NCBI GenBank assembly: GCA_002492045.1 | Contig: DKXC01000140.1 | Location: 11,421 to 24,671 of the forward strand | Origin: Micrococcaceae bacterium UBA7136 | GTDB lineage: Bacteria > Actinomycetota > Actinomycetes > Actinomycetales > Micrococcaceae | Length of the DNA stretch: 13,251 nt | Direction of reading: 5' to 3' | Part shown: one piece after another, positions 5,366 to 12,020 of the stretch | Layout of the letters: every line of letters begins with the position of its first letter | How positions within the stretch are numbered: the first letter of the stretch is position 1 | The notes under the pieces: generated by a model | The model's input: the letters and a program-made list of their open reading frames with translations, nothing else | Told to the model about the DNA's origin: nothing | The model's database searches: none | Program-made: the position numbers and the translations under genes

Positions 5366-7609
5366 ATGATTATCGAACACAATATCACTCCCTACATTGT
5401 TTTTTCTGAAGATCCGGTTCTGACTGCCCTGCAGAAGATTTCTGCCAATGGCCAGCGGATTATCTTCCTGGTCAATGAGTCCGGGTACCTCAAGGGTGCT
5501 CTCTCTGACGGTGACTTCCGTCGCTGGCTGATTGCCAACCCCACAGCCTCCCTGGAAACTGCGACCCAGGAGGTAGCTAACAAGGACGTCACCACGGCTC
5601 CTTTTGGCACCGATCCGGCAGACCTGCACCAGTACTTCTCCCAGGGCATCAACCACCTGCCCCTGGTGGACGAAAAGGGCCACCTGGTAGCTATCGCCAT
5701 GGACGAACAGAAGGTTCTGCGCATTGGCCGCACCGAAATCTCTGAGGATTCTCCTTCCTTCATCATTGCCGAGATCGGTAACAACCACCAGGGCGATGTT
5801 GACCTAGCCAAGCGTCTGGTAGACCTGGCTGTTGATGCCGGTGCTGATGCTGTGAAGTTCCAGCTGCGAGACATGGACGCCCTCTACCGCCAGAAGGGCT
5901 CCAAGTCTGCCGGTGAAGACCTGGGCGTCCAGTACACCCTGGATCTGCTCTCCCGCTTCTCCTTTACCGTAGATCAGATGTACCAGGTCTTTGACCACGT
6001 CAAGCAGCACGACATGGATATCATGTGTACCCCCTGGGACATCCCCTCTGTTCAGGCCCTGGTGGACTACGGTATTCAGGGCCTCAAGGTGGCCTCTGCC
6101 GACCTAACCAACCATGAACTGCTGCGGGATATGGCCTCCCGTGGCCTGCCTATGCTGGTCTCTACCGGTATGAGCCGGGAAGAAGAGATCCGCGAGTCTG
6201 TTAACCTGCTGCGCTCCCAGGGCGCCTCCTACGCCTTGCTCCAGTGCCAGTCCACCTACCCGGCCCCCTTCAAGGACGTCAACCTGGCCTACATGGACCG
6301 TCTGGCCGAGATTGGTCAGTCCCTGGTGGGCTACTCTGGCCACGAGCGTGGCTACCATGTGCCTATCGCGGCAGTTGCCCGTGGCGCCAAGATTATTGAA
6401 AAGCACTTCACCATCGATAAGACCCTGGAAGGCAACGACCACACCGTTTCCCTGCTACCGGACGAGTTCAAGGCTATGGTCCAGCAGATTCGTGAGGTTG
6501 AAGAGTCTATCGGTAGCGCTGCCCCCCGTGAGGTTTCCACCGGTGAGCTCATGAACCGGGTCAACCTGGCTAAGTCCCTGGTGGCTACCCGCACCATTGC
6601 CAAGGGCGAGGTAGTCACCGAGGCTGACGTAGAAATTAAGTCTCCTGGCCGTGGCCTGCAGCCCAACTACCTGCCCCAGCTGCTAGGCCGTACCATGCAG
6701 CGTGAGGTAGAGGCTGGTTCCTTCTTCTTCGAGGGCGACCTCAAGGACGATTTGGTCACCCGCCGGGACTTTAAGTTTGACCGTCCCTGGGGTCTGCCGG
6801 TGCGTTACCACGACTACAAGCCCCTGATTTCTGAGGCCAAGCCTGACTTCCTGGAGTTCCACTTCTCCTACAAGGACCTTGAGGTTGATATTGACCAGGT
6901 CTTTGACCGGAAGCTAGATATGTCCTTCACCACCCACCTGCCTGATCTCTTCGCTGGAGACTTCCTGGTAGACCTGGCCTCTAAGGACCAGGAGACCTGG
7001 GAACGCTCTATCGCTGAGGTTCAGCGGACCATTGACATCACCCGGGACTTGACCCGCTACTTCACTGTGGATGAGGACCCGGTCATGGTAGTTACCATGG
7101 GTGGCTTCACCAAGGACGGCCACATCCCGGCTGCCGCCCGGGCCGAGAAGTACGAGCGGATTGGCCAGGCCCTCAAGCACCTGGATAGCAGCGGGGTTCG
7201 TCTGGCAGCCCAGACCCTGCCTCCCTACCCCTGGCTCATGGGTGGTCAGCAGTACCACAACCTCTTCTTGGATCCCAAGGACACCGCAGAGTTCTCGGAT
7301 GCTTACGAGACTGCCCTCTGCCTTGATATCTCCCACACCATGCTGGCCGCTAACTTCCTGCAGATTCCGCTTTCTGAGGCGGTAGAAGAGCTGGCTCCCC
7401 GCTCTATTCACCTGCACCTGGTGGACGGCACCGGTGTGGACGGTGAAGGTGTCCAGGTGGGTGAAGGCGATGTTGACTGGGCTTCCCTGGGTAAGCAACT
7501 GCGGGAACTGACCCCTAAGTCCTCCTTCATTCCTGAGATTTGGCAGGGCCATGTTAACAACGGCGAGGGCTTCTTTACCGCCCTGGATCGGTTGGAAAAG
7601 TGGCTTTAG
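5366..7609 (+). CDS. neuB: Nonulosonate synthase fusion: CBS pair, NeuB, SAF domain, sugar-isomerase-like TIM barrel
   Basis: At 747 residues this is about twice the usual NeuB length. Residues ~1-120 form a CBS pair; the first half ends in LSDGDFRRWLI (46-56) and the second in INHLPLVDEKG (95-105), as in CBS pairs attached to PtmE-type sugar nucleotidyltransferases. Residues ~131-390 are the NeuB barrel that condenses PEP with an N-acyl-aminohexose: IIAEIGNNHQGD (133-144), AGADAVKFQ (158-166), CTPWD (221-225), KVASADLTNHELL (241-253), LVSTGMS (264-270), LLQCQSTYP (291-299), GYSGHERG (322-329), EKHFTIDKTLEGNDH (345-359). Residues ~400-460 are the SAF/antifreeze-like lid (KGE, 413-415). Residues ~470-747 look like an AP-endonuclease-2/xylose-isomerase-type barrel: THLPD (523-527), LCLDISHT (651-658), HLHLVDGTG (682-690), EGDVDW (700-705), PEIWQGH (723-729). 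The NeuB part is secure and the C-terminal function unknown. The stop overlaps the next start. Confidence 0.92.
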   Translation: MIIEHNITPYIVFSEDPVLTALQKISANGQRIIFLVNESGYLKGALSDGDFRRWLIANPTASLETATQEVANKDVTTAPFGTDPADLHQYFSQGINHLPLVDEKGHLVAIAMDEQKVLRIGRTEISEDSPSFIIAEIGNNHQGDVDLAKRLVDLAVDAGADAVKFQLRDMDALYRQKGSKSAGEDLGVQYTLDLLSRFSFTVDQMYQVFDHVKQHDMDIMCTPWDIPSVQALVDYGIQGLKVASADLTNHELLRDMASRGLPMLVSTGMSREEEIRESVNLLRSQGASYALLQCQSTYPAPFKDVNLAYMDRLAEIGQSLVGYSGHERGYHVPIAAVARGAKIIEKHFTIDKTLEGNDHTVSLLPDEFKAMVQQIREVEESIGSAAPREVSTGELMNRVNLAKSLVATRTIAKGEVVTEADVEIKSPGRGLQPNYLPQLLGRTMQREVEAGSFFFEGDLKDDLVTRRDFKFDRPWGLPVRYHDYKPLISEAKPDFLEFHFSYKDLEVDIDQVFDRKLDMSFTTHLPDLFAGDFLVDLASKDQETWERSIAEVQRTIDITRDLTRYFTVDEDPVMVVTMGGFTKDGHIPAAARAEKYERIGQALKHLDSSGVRLAAQTLPPYPWLMGGQQYHNLFLDPKDTAEFSDAYETALCLDISHTMLAANFLQIPLSEAVEELAPRSIHLHLVDGTGVDGEGVQVGEGDVDWASLGKQLRELTPKSSFIPEIWQGHVNNGEGFFTALDRLEKWL

Positions 7610-8733
7610 AATCTGATCGTCCGGTAGCACTTCACTGTGTTCCGGTAGCAGACTTCGGTGGTGTAGCCCGGCACGTCAGCGACCTTGCTGAGGCCGGGCT
7701 ACCCGGCTACCGGCTACTTGTGCTCTGCCCGGCCGGTGCCCTTTCTGCCCGGCTCAAGGAGCTGGGAGCTGAGGTGTGGGAGGCTGATTTTGGCACTGAG
7801 GCAGGTTTTAAGACCTCCTGCCAGACCCTCAACCGCCTGATTGATGAGCTCAAACCTGCTGTGGTTCATAGTCATCTGGCCTATGCTGACGTGGTGGCAG
7901 CAACCACTATTAACCTGCGTAGGCTCAAGAAGCTGACCGGCAAGGGAACCTACCTGCCCCGTCTCTTCACTACCGAGCACGGTATTGCCGGTGACGACGC
8001 GGTCTACCATGGCAGCTCTTTCAAGAGCAAACTCATGGAGACCGTCCACCGGGTGCGGCTCTGGGCTACTGACGGCAAGATTGCTGTTTCTGCCTCTACC
8101 GCCCAGCAGATGGGACGTAAGTGGGGTGCCCGGGGGGTTGAGGTTATTTACAACGGCCTAGATGTACCGGCAACCGCCGAAGCGGTCGCTTCTCAGAGGC
8201 AGAAAGCTGCCCCCGAGCAACTGCGGGTGCTCTCCCTCTCTCGCCTGGCCCCTGAAAAGGGACTGGATATTCTGGTAGAAGCCTTTGGACAGGTGCACCA
8301 GCAGCTACCCCAGGCCAGCCTGGAAATTGCTGGTTCTGGTGAGCTACTGGGGCAGCTGCAGGAGCAGGTTCGTGCTCTGGGGCTAGAGGAGGCTGTTTCT
8401 TTCCCTGGTTTTGTAGATCCCCTGGAGGCCATGGGTCGGGCTGATCTTTTGGTTCAGCTCTCGGTCTGGGAGAACTGCTCTTACACCCTGCTGGATGCCA
8501 AGGCAGCCAGGCTTTCTGTGGTGGCTACTGCTGTGGGCGGTAACCCTGAGATTCTCTCTGGCACTGAGCTGGTTCCGGCCCTGAGCCAGATGGACCGGCA
8601 GACTGCCGTGGCCGCTGTAGCCCAGCGGATTATGGAAGCTGGGAAGCAGAAAGAGGCAGGGGACTTTTCCTGGCTGACCAAGCAGGAGATGGCTCAGAAA
8701 ATTGTTGAGCTCTACCACCGGAAGGGGGCCTAA
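7600..8733 (+). CDS. Glycosyltransferase family 4 (GT-B)
   Basis: A 377-residue GT4 enzyme. N-terminal landmarks are the glycine-rich FGGVARHV (19-26) that binds donor phosphates, HSHLAY (90-95) and TEHG (125-128). The C-terminal domain opens with IYNGLD (183-188), LSLSRLAPEKGLDIL (211-225, with the donor-contacting Arg and Lys), AGSGELL (244-250) and GFVDP (270-274). The E-x7-E site reads ENCSYTLLD (291-299), so the second acidic residue is Asp rather than Glu; the following AVGGNPEIL (311-319) is normal. The GTG start at 7600 overlaps the neuB fusion stop by 10 bases, and GGAA a few bases upstream is a close but usable ribosome site. No other start keeps the N-terminal phosphate loop. It probably adds one sugar to the lipid-linked repeat unit; specificity is unknown. 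Confidence 0.88.
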   Translation: MALESDRPVALHCVPVADFGGVARHVSDLAEAGLPGYRLLVLCPAGALSARLKELGAEVWEADFGTEAGFKTSCQTLNRLIDELKPAVVHSHLAYADVVAATTINLRRLKKLTGKGTYLPRLFTTEHGIAGDDAVYHGSSFKSKLMETVHRVRLWATDGKIAVSASTAQQMGRKWGARGVEVIYNGLDVPATAEAVASQRQKAAPEQLRVLSLSRLAPEKGLDILVEAFGQVHQQLPQASLEIAGSGELLGQLQEQVRALGLEEAVSFPGFVDPLEAMGRADLLVQLSVWENCSYTLLDAKAARLSVVATAVGGNPEILSGTELVPALSQMDRQTAVAAVAQRIMEAGKQKEAGDFSWLTKQEMAQKIVELYHRKGA

Positions 8734-8735
8734 CT

Positions 8736-9986
8736 ATGTCTGTCATCGGACTGAACGAAGACGGTAAGCTGACCCTGGGACAGAAGACCCTGGGGGAGCG
8801 GGCCCAGGAGGCCGGGGCCAAGGCTAAGACCGAGATTTCTCAGATACGGATGCCGGACTTCCTGCTTTTTGCGATGACGGTCTACAGCCTTCCGGCACCT
8901 GGCTTAGGTATGCCCTTCAACCAGGTAATGGTTTTTGTGCTTGTGGCTTATAGCTTGACTCGTCCTGCTCCTTTTAAGCTAGGACGCTATTCTTCCCTTT
9001 TTGCCTTCTTAGGTATCTTGCTGGGCTATGTTGCTTTGCTCTCTATGATGACTGAAGCTAGCGCTGACGCAGCGGATTGGTTCCGTCGTTGGGCTCGCCT
9101 GCTAGCTACTACTCTGCTGATTCTGGTCATTGCCCAGGGACGCCTGCACCTCAGGTCCGCAATCCTGGGTTTTTCAGCGGGCCTGCTAGTTAATGCTGCC
9201 CTCTTTTACGCCGGTGTTGCCCCTAATAACTACGGTGGTGTTTTGACCGGCTACCTACTGGATAAGAACTATGCTGGCCTGGTTCACGCTATCTTCGCCA
9301 TGCTGGTCATCACTGCCCTGGAGAAGCGCTGGCATCAGGTAGTGGTCTTGGTTCTTGCAGGCTTTCTGCTCTGGGAGACTGGTTCTCGAACTTCTCTGAC
9401 TGCCTTGGGCTTAGGCTACATCTGGGTCTTATTGACTCCTAAGATGACTCCTCTATTCAAGGTAGGTCTGCTGGCAGGCTTCTGGTGGTTACAGGAGTTC
9501 TTGACCAAGAACTTTGCTGATGCAGAAGTCTTTGGTGACCGTGAAGGTTCTGATGCCCTACGTGAACGTATTGATGAATGGTCTTGGGCTAAAGTCCAGG
9601 AGACCGGTTTCTTTGGGCAGGGCCTAGGTGAAGCCTATGTTTACTCCGAGGACGGGGCTAGAACCTGGTTCTTCCACAATTCCTACTGGTCTGCCTTTGT
9701 AGAGGGAGGTTGGCTCTGGGCAGTGGGCCTGGTGGCTATTACTCTTCTTTTTGTGACTAAGCCTCTGAGCACTAACCCAGGTTGGTCTTCTTACGAGATT
9801 CTGGGCCAGGGCCTGGGCCTGGTTATTCTCATGTGCGCCCTGCGTCTGGGTGAGGTTTTCTACACCCTGCCCTGGGCCTTGGTCCTTGCTTTCGCCCTGA
9901 GGGTAGCGGTGATTAGGTTACCTGAAAATAGCCAGGTTGAGATGTATAAATATGACCAGAAGCTTAAAGAAGCCTATCAGGGCTAA
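8736..9986 (+). CDS. Polytopic membrane polysaccharide polymerase / O-antigen-ligase-like protein (Wzy-type)
   Basis: A 416-residue integral membrane protein with roughly ten hydrophobic segments, for example around 41-75, 86-106, 119-134, 141-160, 180-196, 200-213, 219-234, 242-254, 325-341, 355-369 and 378-394. A long loop between about 255 and 320 carries the O-antigen ligase/polymerase signature: ETGSRTSLTAL (214-224), GFFGQGLGEAY (291-301) and FFHNSYWSAFVEGG (312-325), which match the conserved Wzy_C pattern. It is expected to join or polymerise lipid-linked repeat units on the outer face of the membrane. The N-terminal 35 residues are charged and probably cytosolic. It starts 2 bases after the previous stop. 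G+C falls to roughly 44% at 8941-9060 by hand count, partly because hydrophobic codons are T-rich. Polymerase versus ligase cannot be separated by sequence; in a Gram-positive cluster, polymerase is favoured. Confidence 0.85.
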   Translation: MSVIGLNEDGKLTLGQKTLGERAQEAGAKAKTEISQIRMPDFLLFAMTVYSLPAPGLGMPFNQVMVFVLVAYSLTRPAPFKLGRYSSLFAFLGILLGYVALLSMMTEASADAADWFRRWARLLATTLLILVIAQGRLHLRSAILGFSAGLLVNAALFYAGVAPNNYGGVLTGYLLDKNYAGLVHAIFAMLVITALEKRWHQVVVLVLAGFLLWETGSRTSLTALGLGYIWVLLTPKMTPLFKVGLLAGFWWLQEFLTKNFADAEVFGDREGSDALRERIDEWSWAKVQETGFFGQGLGEAYVYSEDGARTWFFHNSYWSAFVEGGWLWAVGLVAITLLFVTKPLSTNPGWSSYEILGQGLGLVILMCALRLGEVFYTLPWALVLAFALRVAVIRLPENSQVEMYKYDQKLKEAYQG

Positions 9987-9991
9987 AGGGG
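9985..9991 (+). promoter_or_regulatory. Ribosome binding site fixing the start at 9997
   Basis: AAAGGGG overlaps the stop codon of the polymerase gene and sits 5 bases before the ATG at 9997. This supports that start over an in-frame one at 9937, which would add 20 residues with no domain content and overlap the upstream gene by 50 bases. Confidence 0.7.
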
Positions 9992-9996
9992 CTACA

Positions 9997-11040
9997 ATGA
10001 AGATTTTTTTCGCTACCAACAATAGTGATATGGGTGGGGGAGAGGTTATGCTCCTCAATCTGGCTCGGGCTGCCCGTTCCCTAGGCCACCAGGTCACTAT
10101 CATCGCTCAGACCCAGCCAGATGAACTGATTGAGGCGGCTAGGGACGAGGGTTTTACCACCCTGGCCCTACCCGCTACCAACCGTAAGGCCTACATGGCC
10201 CAGCTGCGGGCCTGGCGCCGTCGTAACCCCCAGGGCTTGCTCTGGTGTAATGGGCTGGTTCCTTCCCTGGCAACTGCCGGTATGAAGAATCGGATAGTTC
10301 ACCTGCACCAGATGCCAGTGGGTAAGCAGATTTACGCCTACCAGCTGGCTAAACGAGGTTCTTTAGAGGTTCTGGTTCCCAGCCACTTTACGGCCTCCCA
10401 GCTACCCGGTAGCCGGGTCCTGGAGAACTGGGTTGGTGAAGTTGCTAGTCAAGGTCCTGCCTTAGAAGAGAAGATTCTAAGAGTTGGTTTTCTGGGCCGT
10501 CCTTCTCTCATCAAAGGGACCCAGACCCTGGCTGCTGCTCTGCAGGAGCTTAAGGCTGAGGGGGGAACCCGCTATCAGCTTCTACTGGGTGGGGAAGCTA
10601 AGTTCGTAGATGAGGCCAGCCAAGATAAGGTCCAGCAGGCCCTAGCTGCTTTGGACCAGGACCTGACCCTGCTGGGCTGGGTAGAACCGGCTGCATTGTT
10701 CTCTCAGGTCGATCTCTTGGTGGTTCCTTCTGAGGTACCTGAGACCTTTGGCCTGGTGGCTGCTGAGGCCATGAGCGCTAAGGTTCCCCTGGTTATTTCG
10801 GATGCTGGTGCCCTGCCTGAAGTGGTAGGGGAGGGCTACCCCTGGGTCTATCCTCAAGGAGATGTTCAGCAACTGGCCCAGGCTATCCGCTCGCTAGAAG
10901 AAGACCTACGAGGGTTAGGTCTAGAGACCGGCATGGCCCTGGAAAATAACTACTGGCGCTGGTACGAAAATTACTCCCCCCAGGCTGGCAAAGAGAGGGT
11001 CAAGGCCCTCCTTGACTCCTTGGAAGGTAGGGGAGACTAG
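9997..11040 (+). CDS. Glycosyltransferase family 4 (GT-B)
   Basis: A 347-residue GT4 enzyme. It opens directly with the first Rossmann strand and glycine-rich donor loop (MKIFFATNNSDMGGGEVMLL, 1-20), then HLHQMP (102-107) and VPSHFTASQL (127-136). The second domain begins with LRVGFLGRPSLIKGTQTL (161-178), which contains the Arg and Lys expected to contact donor phosphates, continues with LLGWVEP (225-231), and has a canonical E-x7-E in ETFGLVAAE (249-257) followed by VISDAGALPEVV (266-277). The protein is slightly shorter than typical GT4 enzymes (~370), but both domains appear complete. The start at 9997 was chosen because of the strong ribosome site and because the motif begins at residue 1. 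It is presumably one of the sequential transferases building the repeat unit; sugar and linkage are unknown. Confidence 0.88.
   Translation: MKIFFATNNSDMGGGEVMLLNLARAARSLGHQVTIIAQTQPDELIEAARDEGFTTLALPATNRKAYMAQLRAWRRRNPQGLLWCNGLVPSLATAGMKNRIVHLHQMPVGKQIYAYQLAKRGSLEVLVPSHFTASQLPGSRVLENWVGEVASQGPALEEKILRVGFLGRPSLIKGTQTLAAALQELKAEGGTRYQLLLGGEAKFVDEASQDKVQQALAALDQDLTLLGWVEPAALFSQVDLLVVPSEVPETFGLVAAEAMSAKVPLVISDAGALPEVVGEGYPWVYPQGDVQQLAQAIRSLEEDLRGLGLETGMALENNYWRWYENYSPQAGKERVKALLDSLEGRGD
11030..11035 (+). promoter_or_regulatory. Ribosome binding site fixing the start at 11042
   Basis: GGGGAG lies 6 bases before the ATG at 11042, inside the last codons of the upstream gene. It favours this ATG over a TTG at 11012, which would only add 10 residues and has no comparable site. 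Confidence 0.65.
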
Positions 11041-11041
11041 G

Positions 11042-11983
11042 ATGTCTTACGCCGCTGCAGTTATTATTCCTACCCGGGGAGGAGCCTCTAAGCTTCACTA
11101 CCCTCTGGATGCCTTAGAAACTCAAAGCGAGAAGAACTTTCAGGTCATCGTGGTTATTGATGGCGACATTGACGGCTCTGCTGGGGTAGTTCAGTCCTAT
11201 ATTGACCGGGGAAAGCTTAACCTTTCCATGATTGTCTTTGAGGAAAATCAGGGTCGGGTATCTGCCCTTAACGCTGGTCATCGGGCCGCTGACGCCGCTA
11301 TTTTGATCCGCTGCGACGATGACATCGAGATGGAGAGCAACTACATTGCCAACCATCTCAAGTACCATGCCGGTAACCAAGAGGTAGGCGTCATGGGCCT
11401 GGTCCATAACCTTTACCCGGACACCCCCCATGCCCGGGCCTATGGTTACAGCCGGGACAAGAAATTCCGCCAGGCAGCCTACGCTACTGCACCTGACCGT
11501 CAGTGGAATTTCTGGGCGGCTAACTGCTCGATGAGCCGGAAAGCCTACGAGCAGACTGGCGGCTATGACACTCGCTACCGTACCTATGGCTGGGAAGACG
11601 TTGACATGGGCAAGATGCTTGATAATTTAGGAGTCAGCATGGTCCTGGCCCCAGACTTGGAGGTAAAGCACCATATCGCTGCTACCACTACAGCTGGACG
11701 GGCCCGTCGGGCGCTTTATTCTGGGGCGGCTAAGCGTATCTTCCTGGAGAAACATGGAAACCAGGCGCTACCTGCCCATAAGCCAGCTGGCCTCTGGGGG
11801 CTAGCCGTCCGTGGGCTTGCACTGACCCTCAACGACAAGACCATCAAGTTCTTGGGTGAGGGAATCGACAGGGTTGCTGACAGGCTCCCCCTCAAAGTCG
11901 CTGAAAAGCTTATTGCCCTCCTAGTCGAATCAGCCAGCTATGCAGGTCAGGAGCACCCCCAACGAGCTCAAGCTAAGTTCTAG
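11042..11983 (+). CDS. Glycosyltransferase family 2 (GT-A)
   Basis: The only clear GT-A-fold enzyme in the window, 313 residues. AVIIPTRGGASKL (6-18) is the first strand, VIVVIDGD (35-42) the nucleoside-binding Asp region, ENQGRVSALNAG (68-79) the uridine-side loop, and RCDDDIEM (90-97) supplies the DxD metal-binding motif (92-94). The acceptor side shows NFWAANCSMSRKAYEQTGGY (156-175) and GWEDVDMG (183-190), the W-E-D-x-D block that normally carries the catalytic base and is also seen in galactosyltransferase-7C-like proteins, followed by VKHHI (208-212). It is likely an inverting transferase using a UDP- or GDP-sugar. The tail after ~240 is amphipathic (LWGLAVRGLALTL) and may touch the membrane. 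The gene starts 1 base after the preceding stop, and a 37-base gap follows it. Confidence 0.88.
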   Translation: MSYAAAVIIPTRGGASKLHYPLDALETQSEKNFQVIVVIDGDIDGSAGVVQSYIDRGKLNLSMIVFEENQGRVSALNAGHRAADAAILIRCDDDIEMESNYIANHLKYHAGNQEVGVMGLVHNLYPDTPHARAYGYSRDKKFRQAAYATAPDRQWNFWAANCSMSRKAYEQTGGYDTRYRTYGWEDVDMGKMLDNLGVSMVLAPDLEVKHHIAATTTAGRARRALYSGAAKRIFLEKHGNQALPAHKPAGLWGLAVRGLALTLNDKTIKFLGEGIDRVADRLPLKVAEKLIALLVESASYAGQEHPQRAQAKF

Positions 11984-12020
11984 TTATCCCCGCATCCCCC
12001 CGAAAGAGATCACTGCACTC

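Noticed and set aside
6914..7630. Long minus-strand open frame (238 codons) opposite the C-terminal part of the neuB fusion
   Set aside because: It lies entirely antisense to a strongly supported protein with recognisable motifs, has no family motif or ribosome site, and fits the usual antisense openness of GC-biased coding DNA.
9937..9996. In-frame upstream ATG for the glycosyltransferase that I start at 9997
   Set aside because: It would overlap the polymerase gene by 50 bases, add residues with no domain content, and lack a ribosome site, whereas AAAGGGG sits 5 bases before 9997.
11012..11041. In-frame TTG start for the family-2 glycosyltransferase
   Set aside because: The ATG at 11042 has a good ribosome site (GGGGAG) and starts just before the conserved first strand; the TTG adds only 10 residues.
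11940..12020. In-frame upstream ATG for the last glycosyltransferase
   Set aside because: It sits inside the previous gene without a visible ribosome site, and the added 27 residues do not resemble the family; 12021 is preferred, though the choice is not certain.
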